A stretch of 64,000 nt of DNA from Plasmodium relictum. Its lineage: Eukaryota; Apicomplexa; Aconoidasida; Haemosporida; Plasmodiidae. The stretch covers positions 868,001 through 932,000 of the forward strand of contig NC_041691.1 in the NCBI RefSeq assembly GCF_900005765.1. The letters run 5' to 3'. The position numbers and the translations under genes were made by a program. This document shows positions 34,122 through 45,676 of the stretch, in pieces. The notes beneath the pieces were generated by a model. It saw nothing but the letters and a program-made list of their open reading frames with translations. It was not told the DNA's origin and searched no databases. The stretch's first letter is position 1. Each line of letters begins with the position of its first letter.

Positions 34122-37089
34122 ATGTTCCGAAATTTTCTTTTTTTTATTTTATTTTCAATAATTAAAGAAGGTATTTCTAAGAAAAAAAAAAAAGTAGAAA
34201 CTATTTTTTAATTTAGAAAAATATATATATATATATATAAAATGGTAATTATAAAAATTTTAAAGAAAAAATACATTTTCTTAAATTTCAGCTTTTTCTC
34301 AAAAAAATTCCATATGCCACCGAGACTATTCGTATAAAATTTATATTCGTTAAATATCTTTTTCTCTCTCTATATATATATAATTTAATTTTATAAGTAA
34401 TTTATCATGTGTATATTTATGTATGTAATAATGTAATTATCAAATTATTATTGTGATCAGTAATATTTCATTAAATACATATACACAAAAATATTTTTTT
34501 TTTGGAAAAGACAAAATTGTGCAGAAGGTACAAAAAAATGAAAAACAAATAAAAGTATTTATAAAATTACAAAAAAAATATTTAAAAAAATTAAGAGAGA
34601 ATAAAAAAAAATATATGAACCAATTTTTGTATATTAAAATATATTTCTTATTTTCCTTTTTTTTTTTTATATTTTACAACTTATGTACATTGTAAAAATT
34701 AATACAATTTTAGTAAATTATATTTTTTTCTTTTTTTTTTCTTTTATTAAAGGATGGTCAAAATTAGGTAATTCAGAAGAATGCGTATCACCTTTATCAT
34801 ATAGAGGTCCTTGTCCTAGGTTTTTGCAAATTGAACATGAAACAAAAAAAAAAAAAAAGTTGGAACAACTATGTAACATCTATTGGTTAATATATATAAA
34901 TACATTATATATATTCATCATAGATGGTTTTGTTTATACTTTACTATTATTTTAATTTTATCACAATTTATTTAATAGGCCTTGTTTAATTCAATGTGAA
35001 AAAAATTATTCTTCACAATGTCCCGAAAAATGGATCCCAATAGATGAGAAAAATTGTCATCCTTCAGCAGTTTATGAAGGTTGGGGAAAAAAAAAATAAG
35101 TATATAACCTTAATATATAAAAAAAAAATTCATCAAATATTGTATTTAAATTAATATTAAACAAATAGGAACATGCTTATATTCACATAATTTTTCAAAT
35201 ATGAATGATGAACAAAAAGAAATTTGGAGTAACAAGTGTAATACTACATGGCCATGCAAAGTAAAAAATATATATATATCTATTTTAATAAATATCTCAA
35301 TATATATATTTTAATACTATATTTCAAGGAAAAATGTAAAAAAGATTATTCTAAACTTTGTCCTCAAGTATAATTAAAGAAAAAAAAATTAAATTAAATA
35401 AAATAGAAAACAATATAAGAATTATAAGTAATGCTATTTTAAAATCCTTTTATTATTTATCTAATTTTCTTTTTAGGAATGGACTAAAGATGGTAAATTT
35501 TATTAAAATAATATTTAAGTAAATACATATATATATAAATTTATACATAATATTAAAATTTTTCTTCTTTCTATTTTTAAACTTCAGTTGATGGTTTGTG
35601 TTCTGCCCCACAAAAATATAATGGCCCTTGTTTTTCAAGAGCATCATTATTTAATCTTGATAAAGATATGAAAGTTATCTTATTATAAAATATATATATA
35701 TATACATATATTTATATAAAAAAAAAATGTATATATTTATTTATAAATTAAAGTAAAGAAATGATAAAATTACTTCATTTTTGTAATTTTATAAAATTGC
35801 TGTTTTTATAAGGTGGCTTTTGAAAAATTATGTAAATTAGATTACCCTTGCTTAAAAGAATGTAATATAGATATGGAAGACGTAATAAAATGAAAAAAAA
35901 AATATATCATTTTTTAATATTCTAAATTATCTTTTTTTTTTTTTTTACTTTTTTAAAAGCCATGTCCATTAAATTGGATATTAAAATCAGATGAATCAGG
36001 GGTTCCCATTAGTTGTCTTCCCCCAGATAACTATAAAGGGACTTGTGATGAAAATACAAAATTTATTAGTAATTTTATTTATTAAAAAATTGTTATACTC
36101 TAATATATATATCATTCATAACTTTTTTTTCTAAAGATTTAAATTTAGAATTAAAAGAGAGTATAGAATATGAATGTAATATAAAATGGCCATGTATTGA
36201 AGGTAATATGAAATGCTGTTCTTTAAAAGAAAATATATAAAAATAAAAAAAAAATTGTAATATAAATATATATCAATTCTTTATTTTAAACTTTATTAGA
36301 AATATTAATTTTTTTTTTTTTATCTTATTATATAATGTTATTTTTTTGTAACTTGTTTAAAAATGTAATTTTTTACATTCATTGTTTATAGAAATTCCTA
36401 ATTTAATTAATTACGATGAATTGTGCCCAGAAAATTGGACAGAGAGTGAAGATGTAACAAAAAAAAAAATACTTGTATATATATATATATATATATGTAT
36501 TATTATGATAAGAAATTTTTAAAGAATATTTAGATTGAGAACACGAATGCTTAAATTTTCAACTTTTTCATTTTTATTTTATACTTTCATTGAGTCTATT
36601 ATACTTATCATATGTAGTAGAATGCATTAATTCATTGAAAAAAAAAAATATAATTTTTATTTATAGTATTGTATTGCTCCTCAAAATTATATGGGACCTT
36701 GTTCAAAAAAAAAATTATTCAAATCATTTAGAAAAGAAGTTAAGAAAGCATACGCAGAAGAATGCAATAGTTAATTTTTTTTTTTTTTTTTTTTATAACA
36801 TCTATTAAATATTTTTTATTACATTGTGTTACAATATTCGTTTAATCTCTTTTTTTATACTTTTTTTTTTTAGTTACATGGCCACTATTCAAAAACAGTA
36901 AATCAGAAAATTTCCCAAAAATTTCAGGTACTTGAATAAAAATTATAATCCAATTGCTAATTTAAGAAAAAATTTTAAATAATTTTTTTATTCATAAATA
37001 TAAACTTATTAGCTTTAAGAAAAGGAAAACATAATTTTGGTGCAGTAGAGCCAATTACAGGAAAAATTGTTTCAAAAATTCAGAAATAA
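34122..37089 (+). CDS. CPW-WPC family secreted protein, 15 exons
   Basis: Exons: 34122-34170, 34292-34348, 34753-34885, 34979-35079, 35169-35260, 35329-35367, 35477-35492, 35588-35673, 35813-35881, 35960-36068, 36137-36202, 36392-36453, 36667-36769, 36874-36927, 37013-37089. All phases agree, giving about 370 residues. A signal peptide (MFRNFLFFILFSII) is followed by five CPW-WPC domains. Each runs from CPxxW through a Y.GPC or Y.GTC core to WPC: CPEKW..TTWPC, CPQEW..LDYPC, CPLNW..IKWPC, and CPENW..ITWPL (last Cys missing). The first domain begins CHRDYS but has lost its CP pair. WPC at the end of domain 1 is created across an intron. The family is expressed at the zygote/ookinete surface in Plasmodium. 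Exon 2 and its GTTAAA donor are the least certain part; they were accepted because they restore frame and exact C-to-W spacing. Confidence 0.87.
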
Positions 37090-38988
37090 AAAGAAAATTC
37101 ATTGTGTGATGTTATACCTTCTAATAAAGTTATGTATAAAATTTATGCTATTTTTCAATTATTATGAATATTACTTCATAATTTATATAATGCAATTTTT
37201 TTTTTTATTCTTACATTATTACTTTGTTTTATTTTGTCTTATTTTATTTTATTTTTTTTTTTTTAATTTTTTTTTTATATTTAAAATATAATATATGGAG
37301 AAAATTCATTTAGACCTAATTGTTGTTCATAAAAATTATTAGAAATTGTTATAGTTCTAGTTATAAAAAAAAAAATAAATAAAATAAAACAAATATATCA
37401 TTTACTTTGAAAAACATTAAATTTATTTAATGAATTATTTTTAGAGCATAATATAAACACACAAAATGTTTAATTTTTGTATTTATTAATGTATGGAAAT
37501 AATATCTTTGTGTGTGCTACGTCATTATTTTTTTATGAATATTAAAAATATTTTATATAATTTTAGATGATATAACAAATATATATATAGTTACTATAGT
37601 ACACACATAAACATTAGAATAAAAATATATTAAAAATGAGTAACACTTTAGTATATTAGTAATTAATTAACAAGATAATCCAAAAAAAAAAAAATAATGT
37701 AGCCTAAATTTTAATGGTTATTTTCTCTAAATTCCTTTTAATAAAAAAAAAAAAATTCTATTATTTGTGAAAAATAAAATTTTTATTTTATTATTCCTTT
37801 TTAACTTACAATATTTTATTTAAATTTTACTTAAAGATACATTAAATTTCTATATATTATAAGTAACATTTTTTTTTTTGTCTTAATTTTCTCCATTAAT
37901 AACTATTGAATTATCTTTTATTTATTTTTAAGAAAATATATAAATATATATTATATATATATACATATTAAAATTCTCAGAAAAACTAAATAGAACTATT
38001 TTTTATATTTATTTAAGATGAATTAAAAAATGTGATATGTATACAATAAAAGTTTAGAGGCGTTAAGATATTTCCAGCACATGTTCTTAAAAGGTATCTC
38101 ATGACTATTTAATTCTCAATGTAAGATTATACATAAAAATAGTAAGAAATTATTTGCAAAATTAAATATTAGATAAAATTAAAAAAAAAAAAAAAAAAAA
38201 AATAGTAGAATTAATCCTATAGAAATGAAACAATTTACTTTTTAAATAATACATAAAATAACAATACAGCATATTTATATTTCTAAGAATTTTTTTATCA
38301 AGTCTTCTCTTAAATATATATTTATTATGCATGTATATATTTATAGTTTTTTTTATTTTTTGTCTTAAATTTTCATTTTAAAATTTAACGAGTTTTTTTT
38401 TTTTTTTTTTAAGAGTACATTTGATTTTTGCACATAGATTTTTGCATAAGAATAAGAAAAAATAGAAAAAATTTCTAATTAAATGAACTATTTGAATTAA
38501 AAAAAAAGATATTTATATTATCATCTTTTTGTTAAGAGATTATGTGAGAATAATATAATAATTAAAGTATTTCTACCATTACTTTAAAAGGACAAAAATG
38601 AAAAAAAAGAGAATTATGGAAAATAAAAAAAAAAATTATATATGCATGTGTATATATATAAAAATATTTAATAATATATCATATTATAATAAGAGAGATA
38701 ACATTTAATTTATGTATAAAATATATATATAATGTATATATACTTTTTATAAAGTGTCACAAATGAATACATTATTTGTTTTCTAAAATTTCCCTAGATT
38801 TAAGAAAAAGACTATTTTTTGTTTTACTATGTTTTCACTTTTTATCTTTTTATTTTTTTTTTTTCTTAATAATAATTTTTTTTCATATATATGAAAAGAA
38901 TTACCAATTTTTTTTTTTTTTTTTTTTTAAACAAGTAGAATTTTTAGTATTTTTTTTTTTTTAATTTTCACAAGGACTAAACTAAGAA
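37090..38988. other. Intergenic region upstream of the ApiAP2 gene
   Basis: About 1.9 kb of A/T DNA between two plus-strand genes: the CPW-WPC 3' UTR and the AP2-O3-like promoter/5' UTR. It contains long A and T runs and a Phe-rich spurious open frame at 38776-38964. No recognisable element. Confidence 0.5.
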
Positions 38989-41205
38989 ATGAATAATTAT
39001 TTTGAAAACTTTGATGAACTATTAAAAGAATTAGATTTAAAAAATTATGTTTCCTTTGTAAAAAAATGTTTTAAAAATGGAATAAAAAAAAATGAAGAAA
39101 GTATTTGTGCTCAAGATTTAAGAAATTTAGCAAAGTGTTTACCAAGAGTATCAGGTGTTTGGTATGATTTGCATAAAAATAGTTGGGAAGCTAGATGGTC
39201 AGAGGGAACAAAATCTGCAAGGAAATATTACTCAGTTCAAAAATTCGGTTTTCATGAAGCTAGAAAATTAGCTATAAAAACAATAAAGACAAAAGAAATT
39301 AATTATTTATATAATAGTATAAATGAAGATTTTAATAAACCTTTAAAATGGAGTTTAAATAATGAATTTTTAGAGATGAATCATGATCCAACAATAAATT
39401 TAAAAAAGAAATGCCGAGCAAAAAATTGTAAAATAAAAGAAATAAAAATAAAAAAAGAAAGTAATAATATCAATAAAAAAATGAAAAATGAAAAAAAAAA
39501 TAACCAAACAAAAAACACTAAAGAAAACAGTTCTCTAAATACTATTTCCAAAAAAAATGAAAATTCTGAAATAAAAAATCAGAATAATCCTAACAATGAA
39601 GCAAATAATATAAAACACACTGAAAAGAGAACTAACAATAAAATTACAGTTAAAAATGAGGAAAATATTAAAAATAATTACAATAATACAAATGATATAA
39701 ATAAGCATACTAAAAATAGTTGTTTAAAAGAGTCCAACATAAGCCCAAATAATAATTATGAAAAAACTAATAATGTTAATCATATAATTATAAATGATAT
39801 TGCAAATGATCATGAGGATCAAAATGATACCTTAAAATGTTCAGATATATATATAAATGAAAAAAATTTGGTAAATAAAAATAATAGCGATGTTATCAAT
39901 GACAATAAAAAAAGTAAATCAAAAGAGAATACATACAATATCAGGAATTATAATAACATTTTAAATAACACTTTAATTGAAACGAATAAAATTAATAATA
40001 CTGCTATTAACCTTAATAGTAGTACAACTATTAATAGTAACTATTTAAATGAAATTAAAAATGACAGAAATGTTGTAAAAGAGAAGAATATAATTAATAA
40101 TACAGTTAATCAATACTGCAAGAATGATAAAATATGCAATACTTATAACGAAAATAATAATAATAATAATAATAACAATAATAATTATTGTAAAAAAGAG
40201 AAAAGTTATAATAAAGAAAATAATAAAACAAATTTAATAAAATTTCCTTGTGAAAAAATTTTAAGTTATATATTATATCACAATAAACCTTATTCTAAAA
40301 ATAATTTTTATAATAAACAAATAGATCTATTAAAAATTAACATAAAACAAGCAAAAAATAATACTATATATAAAGAAAAGGCTTCAATTAATGAAAGGAA
40401 AATAAGCATTGACTCTGGCACATTAAAAAAACCTAACACCAATGATAAAAATATGTGTATTAACAATAATACAATTTGTGTAAATAAGATAAAAAATGAT
40501 AGTTCTGACCTTTTCTTACATAAAAATAAAGAATGCAATTATTATGATGATCTTAAGAATATTCAGAATAAAAAAAAAATGAGAAATAGTTCAGATTTAT
40601 TAAATGATATGCATTATAAACTAACTTGTAATAATAACGATGATCACGATAACAATGGTATTATTTTTAAGAGTGAGAATTTTTCATCTAACCAAAGTAT
40701 TCCTTTTACTACTAGTAAAACATTAAATAACATTTCAAAAAAGAATGTTTGCAAAGAAGATATATTAAAGGAAAATAATATTTCTAATTCATGTAGTAAC
40801 ATATGTGATAAAAAAAATACATGTAACTGTAATGAAAAAAAAGAAAAAAATGAAAAAAATGAAAACTGTGTAAATTTAAATTTAAAAGATTCTATAAATT
40901 CTGATACTTTAAGTATTTTTAAAAATGCAATAAATTTACTTTTAAAGGACCTCAAATATAAATGTGTTCCACATTTTGATAAGCAATTTTTAAATATAGT
41001 AGAAATTATTGATAATCATTTAAGTTATGTAAATTCTATTTTTAATGAAAATTTTTTAATCACATATGTACACTTATTTGATATTTGTGTATCTAATAAT
41101 ATATTACCTAGTCAAATGGATCAAAAGATACAAAAGGTTTTTTGTAATGCTTTGATAGCTTTTCATATTTTATTATTCAATTTTCACAAAGAAAAAAAAA
41201 ATTAA
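38989..41205 (+). CDS. AP2-O3: ApiAP2 transcription factor, AP2-O3-like
   Basis: Single exon of 738 residues. An AP2 DNA-binding domain covers about residues 52-103, with the expected strands: VSGVWYDLHKNSWEARW, then KYYSVQKFGFHEARKLAIK. The middle is an Asn/Lys/Ser-rich low-complexity stretch, with an Asn run coded near 40155-40188. The last 100 residues (LSIFKNAINLLLKDLKYKC to VFCNALIAFHILLF) form the helical ACDC domain found at the C-terminus of some ApiAP2 proteins. The single N-terminal AP2 domain plus C-terminal ACDC, together with the flanking gene order as I recall it, point to AP2-O3, a regulator acting in female gametocytes/ookinetes. The ApiAP2 call is firm; the orthologue name is inferred. 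Confidence 0.85.
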   Translation: MNNYFENFDELLKELDLKNYVSFVKKCFKNGIKKNEESICAQDLRNLAKCLPRVSGVWYDLHKNSWEARWSEGTKSARKYYSVQKFGFHEARKLAIKTIKTKEINYLYNSINEDFNKPLKWSLNNEFLEMNHDPTINLKKKCRAKNCKIKEIKIKKESNNINKKMKNEKKNNQTKNTKENSSLNTISKKNENSEIKNQNNPNNEANNIKHTEKRTNNKITVKNEENIKNNYNNTNDINKHTKNSCLKESNISPNNNYEKTNNVNHIIINDIANDHEDQNDTLKCSDIYINEKNLVNKNNSDVINDNKKSKSKENTYNIRNYNNILNNTLIETNKINNTAINLNSSTTINSNYLNEIKNDRNVVKEKNIINNTVNQYCKNDKICNTYNENNNNNNNNNNNYCKKEKSYNKENNKTNLIKFPCEKILSYILYHNKPYSKNNFYNKQIDLLKINIKQAKNNTIYKEKASINERKISIDSGTLKKPNTNDKNMCINNNTICVNKIKNDSSDLFLHKNKECNYYDDLKNIQNKKKMRNSSDLLNDMHYKLTCNNNDDHDNNGIIFKSENFSSNQSIPFTTSKTLNNISKKNVCKEDILKENNISNSCSNICDKKNTCNCNEKKEKNEKNENCVNLNLKDSINSDTLSIFKNAINLLLKDLKYKCVPHFDKQFLNIVEIIDNHLSYVNSIFNENFLITYVHLFDICVSNNILPSQMDQKIQKVFCNALIAFHILLFNFHKEKKN

Positions 41206-41998
41206 AATGATAACTCATTAATATTAAAACTTTTTATAAATAATTAAAAAAAAAAAAAAATTTTTATTCAGTAGATAATTTTATTCATATATATATTTAT
41301 ATATATAATATATATTTTTTTTTTTAAAGTAATATTAAATATTAATAAAGCAATTTCGCTATTTATTTTTGTTACTATTTGTAATATGCTGCAAAACGAA
41401 AAAAAAAAAAAAAAACTATTGTTTTTTATATTAAATCCTTTATTAATTTTATATGCCTACAAAAAATGATTTAGAAAAATAAATGAGAAATTAAACAAAA
41501 CATTTTGTTCCATCTTTAAACTAAAACATATAATTTTATATATATACTATTAATAGAAAAAATAAATAAGTCTATTCCTATTATAGCTTATACAATATCT
41601 AATTGTATATATATATATAATAAGTATTATAGTATATTATATAAAACATTTTTTAGTGAAGTACTAATGAAATAATCAGTTTTTTGTTTATGTAAAGAAA
41701 ATATATATATATATATTACATTAATTACATAATATTTTATATTTAACAAAATATTCACACAAATTAATAAAATAAAAAATTTTCTATAAAATAAAAGAAA
41801 TATTAAATATCATATAAATACATTGAATATTTCCCAAAAAATCCAATTTAATATACATAAAATATTCATTAAACCTTATAATATCATAAATAAAATATAT
41901 TATTAAAAGAATGAATGAATACATGTTTATATTGTTTTTCATTTTAAAAAAAAACATTACTTTATAAAAATATTCTTCTTATTTTTTTTTTTTTTTTT
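41206..41998. other. 3' flank of AP2-O3-like gene
   Basis: About 800 bases of A/T DNA after the AP2-O3-like stop. No coding stretch stands out until the decayed minus-strand gene begins to be readable near 42000. Confidence 0.45.
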
Positions 41999-43110
41999 TA
42001 CTTTTTAAATTAGACAAGATATTTTTCAAATTATAGAATACGGGAATTAAAAAACTTAAATGATCAATAAAATGACCTTTGAAAACTTGATAATGGAGAT
42101 ATATATATATTGCAGTATATAAACAAAATAGTTAAAATTATAATCACATAAATATTTATTATCTAATAACTTTTTTAAATAAAAATAAAAGTATGATAAA
42201 AAAAAAAAATATTAGGATCTTTAAAATTTGTGTTTATGTTATCAGAACTAAAAATGTAATCGATATTTAAAGCTTCTTTTCCATAATTTATAAAAAATTA
42301 TATTATACCTATTTTTTATACATTCGTATTCTTTTAATATATTATCATAAAAAAATTTTTTATCAACTATGTATTGGAATGTTGAATTTATTTCTGATAT
42401 AGATAAATTATGTACCTTTTATTTTCACTAAATAAAGTTTTTGATCACACAATAAAATTAATGGTAATTTAATTTTTATATTATATTTTTATATTTTCCT
42501 TATATTTCTCTTTGAGATTATTATATTTATATATTCAACATTGTTATTAATTAAAAATCTCATTTTTTTTTATTGAAAATAATGCTTTTATTTTGTTTTT
42601 CTGATATAAGAAATTCTGTATCATCATATTTTTTTAAATAATGAAATATAATTCTATAATAATTAATTTCTTCTGGCATATATATTTTTCAATGAACTCT
42701 ATAATTTGAACACTAATTTTTTATATTCTTTCCTCCTTATTTTTATGTCTTTTATTTTCACAAAAATTAAAACTCTTTATAAAATGTTCTATTCTTATAG
42801 AATGATTTTTTATTTCAATCTGTTGTAGAAAGTTTAATTCTAATTATTCTTTTTTTTTATCATAAAAAAAATTAAAAAAAAATTTGTTCTTTTTATATAA
42901 TTAGTTCTCTCCTTTTTTTTTTTTTTTTTTATTATATCATTTACTACTTTTTTTTATCATAATTCCTATGTATTTGTTTTAGACTTTCAACTAAATTTTA
43001 ATTTTAATTTTATTTCTCTTCATTCCATAATTATATATAAAATAATTTATTATTAAATCTTTATATCTTTATTATGATTTTCATTTTCATTAAAAAAAAT
43101 GCACTTTTAT
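41999..43110 (-). pseudogene. Decayed gene resembling tRNA-splicing endonuclease subunit SEN34
   Basis: Minus-strand pieces with protein-like composition follow each other but are broken by stops and frameshifts. One frame (42560-42408) reads FLINNNVEYINIII, then an in-frame TAA at 42491-42489, then LPLILLCDQKLYLVKIKG. This resembles the SEN34 N-terminal pattern, an LIW..-V..LR segment followed by GLPLLL..EE..LL. A shifted frame (42415-42248) continues with NRYNIIFYKLWKRSF, like the 'Y.VF.DLW.RGF' helix of the catalytic domain. A third (42264 onward) gives IDYIFSSDN..KDPN..FYHT, like the 'DFL.Y..DP..H' core with the catalytic His. A further piece near 42098-41999 (HFIDHLSFLI..NLKNIL) could be the last helix. 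Upstream pieces (42855-42600, about 43060-42990) look coding but unrecognised. The breaks are too close together to be introns. Family assignment is by eye. Confidence 0.5.
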
Positions 43111-44083
43111 ATTTTATTTTAATTTCTTTCTTTTTTTTTTTTTCTAGTTACTTATCCATATTTTTTCCTAATAGAAATAACGGAAAAGAAAATTAACTAC
43201 TACTTTTTACTTCATAATACATATCAACCAAAATTATTTGTCTAGAATTTATACAAATAAATTATGCATATAAGAAATGATAAACAACATTCTAAAACAT
43301 ATTAGTACATATTACAAGCGAATATTATGATAACAGAAGGATAAGACCAAATATGATTAAATAATATTAATTAATAGTTTTATTAAGTTATTTATATAAC
43401 GAATATATAAACTAAATTAGAATACTTATAAAAAAAAAAAATATATATTATAAATATAGTAATAATGGAATTTCATTTTAAATAATAAATTTTGCATATA
43501 ATACACATAATATTAAATATATAATAATAAAATATATATATTATTTATATTATTTCTTCTCTTTTTAATATCAACATAACAGCAACATAAAATAGTTTAA
43601 TATTTCATTAATATTAAAAACAAAAAAATTTTAATTATTAAAAGCTATAAGGGTGTTTAAATATAATTTATATCAAAAAAAATACATAAAAAATTTACAA
43701 CTTAAAAAAGATATATATATATATATATATATAAGCATATATCATATTTTTTTTTTAATACATAAATAAAAATATAATTATTTTTACTTATTATTATATA
43801 CATGTAGATAAGAAAAAAAAAAAAGGGATAAAATATTTCAAATTTTTTGTTAATACATAAATATTTTTTTTTTTTTCTTTACATGAATATATATAAAAAT
43901 TAATGATGGATTTTATAAATTATAAGCATTTATTTATATTTAGGAAATATAATTTTTACTACTTATTTGTGTTTGTAATATTTATTTCAATTTTTTCTAA
44001 AAAATTTGGCTATTTGCAATTATGAGTGTTCATAAAATAAGATAAAAAGAAATTGTTTGTAAATTTATTAAAAATTTGGAGTA
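43111..44083. other. Spacer downstream of apicoplast uL15
   Basis: About 970 bases of A/T DNA holding the uL15 3' UTR and perhaps remains of the 5' part of the decayed gene. I see no further readable coding fragment. Confidence 0.45.
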
Positions 44084-45676
44084 CTAACTTTGAGTTATTT
44101 GCTCATTAGCCTTTTTCATTTCTTTTAACCAGTGTAATCTTCTTTCATATTTGGAAGGTTTTCCTGAAAATACTATTCTTTTTGGAATTCTATTAAAATT
44201 TTCATCGTCTGGATTATACTCTGAATATACTATATCATGCGTATTTTTTTTTAATAACAAGCATCTTCCTCCCTGTTTTATAATTTCTCTAGCTGCACTA
44301 ACTGTATAGGAGTGAGCTTTGACAAGGACATTTTTTGCATAAAATTCGAAATCATAACCATATTTCATTTTAAATCTTTTTAAATTACATCCAACGACTT
44401 TTATTGGATGCCTTCTTTTATATTTTCCTATTCTTAGTCCTAACTTGTCTATAACATTCCAATCAATTTCGAGATATTTTTTTTCTCCACTTCTGCTGTA
44501 AGCTAAATTGATTAAATTCAATGGGATTAATTCATAGTCATATTTATTAAAGCGTCTACCTGGTCCTAGTGGTGAAGAAACAAATTTTGGTAATTTTCTA
44601 TATAAGGGTGTTTGTCCTCCTTCAAAACCAATAGGAATAGAACCACCGCTTCTACTTTTTTGCCCCTTCATTCCTCTTCCTGAAGATCCTCCTCTTTTAC
44701 TACCCACACCTCTCCCCTTTCTCCTTTTTTTTTTTTCCCCTAAAGAAGGCAAATTATATGGAGTAAAAAAATATTCATTTTTTTCTCTATTCCCACCAAC
44801 TACTGTTGACTCCCAATATACATCCGCTTCTAGTTTCATATCATTTATCAAGGGATATATAGCCCTAGGCCAATCCATTTGAGTCAAATCCCATACTAAT
44901 GGAGTTTTTGTTTTATTATAAAAATCATCCATTTTTTCTTTTATTCCTAACTTGATATATTGTTCTTCATATTTGGAGTCTATTTCATCTAATTTTTTTT
45001 GAATATCTTCTCTTAATTTCACTAGAAGTTCATTTTTGTCATCAATTATTAAATATCTATTGTTTTCTACTTTTTCTATTTCCTTCGCTATAGGTTCTAT
45101 TGCCTCCTCTTTTTCTTTCATCACCTTTTTTAAGAACTCTCTTTGTTCTTCACTATAAGGAGATTTAAATGTTCCGTTATTTATATCATCTTCTAATTTT
45201 TTAAATTGATTTCTTCTTAATTCTAATTTTTTTCTTATTAATTCTTTGTATTTCAAATCAACCAATTTCTTTTCTTCTTTTAATTCTTTAAACATAGTAT
45301 TTGCTCTTCCTATTTTAAAACTCCCATCTAACATGGTACCAAAAATATTTTTTAATTCATTCCTTTCATTATCATCTTTAATATCATTTTTTTTTTTTTC
45401 TTTTCCTAATTTTTCTTCTTCTAAGTTGAAATTTATATTAAATTGCCTTCTCACCTTTCCTAGCAAACTATTGATTGTAGCTATAGTATTGTATTTTTCT
45501 TCAACTTCTTCTTCCTTAAAAATATTTAAGTAATACTTCTTTTTAGTATATACCTTTTTATATTTTTCTTTTGATACATTTTTATTAATTAAATTGGAAT
45601 AATTTACTTTATTTCCAAGTCTAATATATCCCCTTACAAGTAATGAAAAAAATAAAAATAAAAATATATATTTCAT
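44084..45676 (-). CDS. Apicoplast-targeted 50S ribosomal protein L15 (uL15)
   Basis: Single exon of 530 residues. A hydrophobic signal peptide (about 1-16) is followed by a Lys/Asn-rich, transit-peptide-like stretch. This is the bipartite leader of apicoplast proteins. A charged, coiled-coil-prone region fills about 130-250. The bacterial-type L15 domain starts near 310: [18 protein letters not shown] and [19 protein letters not shown], then [10 protein letters not shown] (about 355-364). The Gly-rich loop is far closer to bacterial L15 than that of the other uL15 in the window. It would be assembled into the plastid ribosome. The 300-residue N-terminal extension is much longer than a normal transit peptide, and its role is unknown. 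Confidence 0.92.
   Translation of the reverse strand: MKYIFLFLFFSLLVRGYIRLGNKVNYSNLINKNVSKEKYKKVYTKKKYYLNIFKEEEVEEKYNTIATINSLLGKVRRQFNINFNLEEEKLGKEKKKNDIKDDNERNELKNIFGTMLDGSFKIGRANTMFKELKEEKKLVDLKYKELIRKKLELRRNQFKKLEDDINNGTFKSPYSEEQREFLKKVMKEKEEAIEPIAKEIEKVENNRYLIIDDKNELLVKLREDIQKKLDEIDSKYEEQYIKLGIKEKMDDFYNKTKTPLVWDLTQMDWPRAIYPLINDMKLEADVYWESTVVGGNREKNEYFFTPYNLPSLGEKKKRRKGRGVGSKRGGSSGRGMKGQKSRSGGSIPIGFEGGQTPLYRKLPKFVSSPLGPGRRFNKYDYELIPLNLINLAYSRSGEKKYLEIDWNVIDKLGLRIGKYKRRHPIKVVGCNLKRFKMKYGYDFEFYAKNVLVKAHSYTVSAAREIIKQGGRCLLLKKNTHDIVYSEYNPDDENFNRIPKRIVFSGKPSKYERRLHWLKEMKKANEQITQS

Noticed and set aside
34453-34695. Open frame inside CPW-WPC intron 2
   Set aside because: Lys-rich then Phe-rich, not in phase with flanking exons and without the Cys pattern of the family.
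37067-37291. Plus-strand open frame overlapping the last CPW-WPC exon
   Set aside because: Out of frame with the reconstructed exon ending at 37089; Phe/Tyr-rich.
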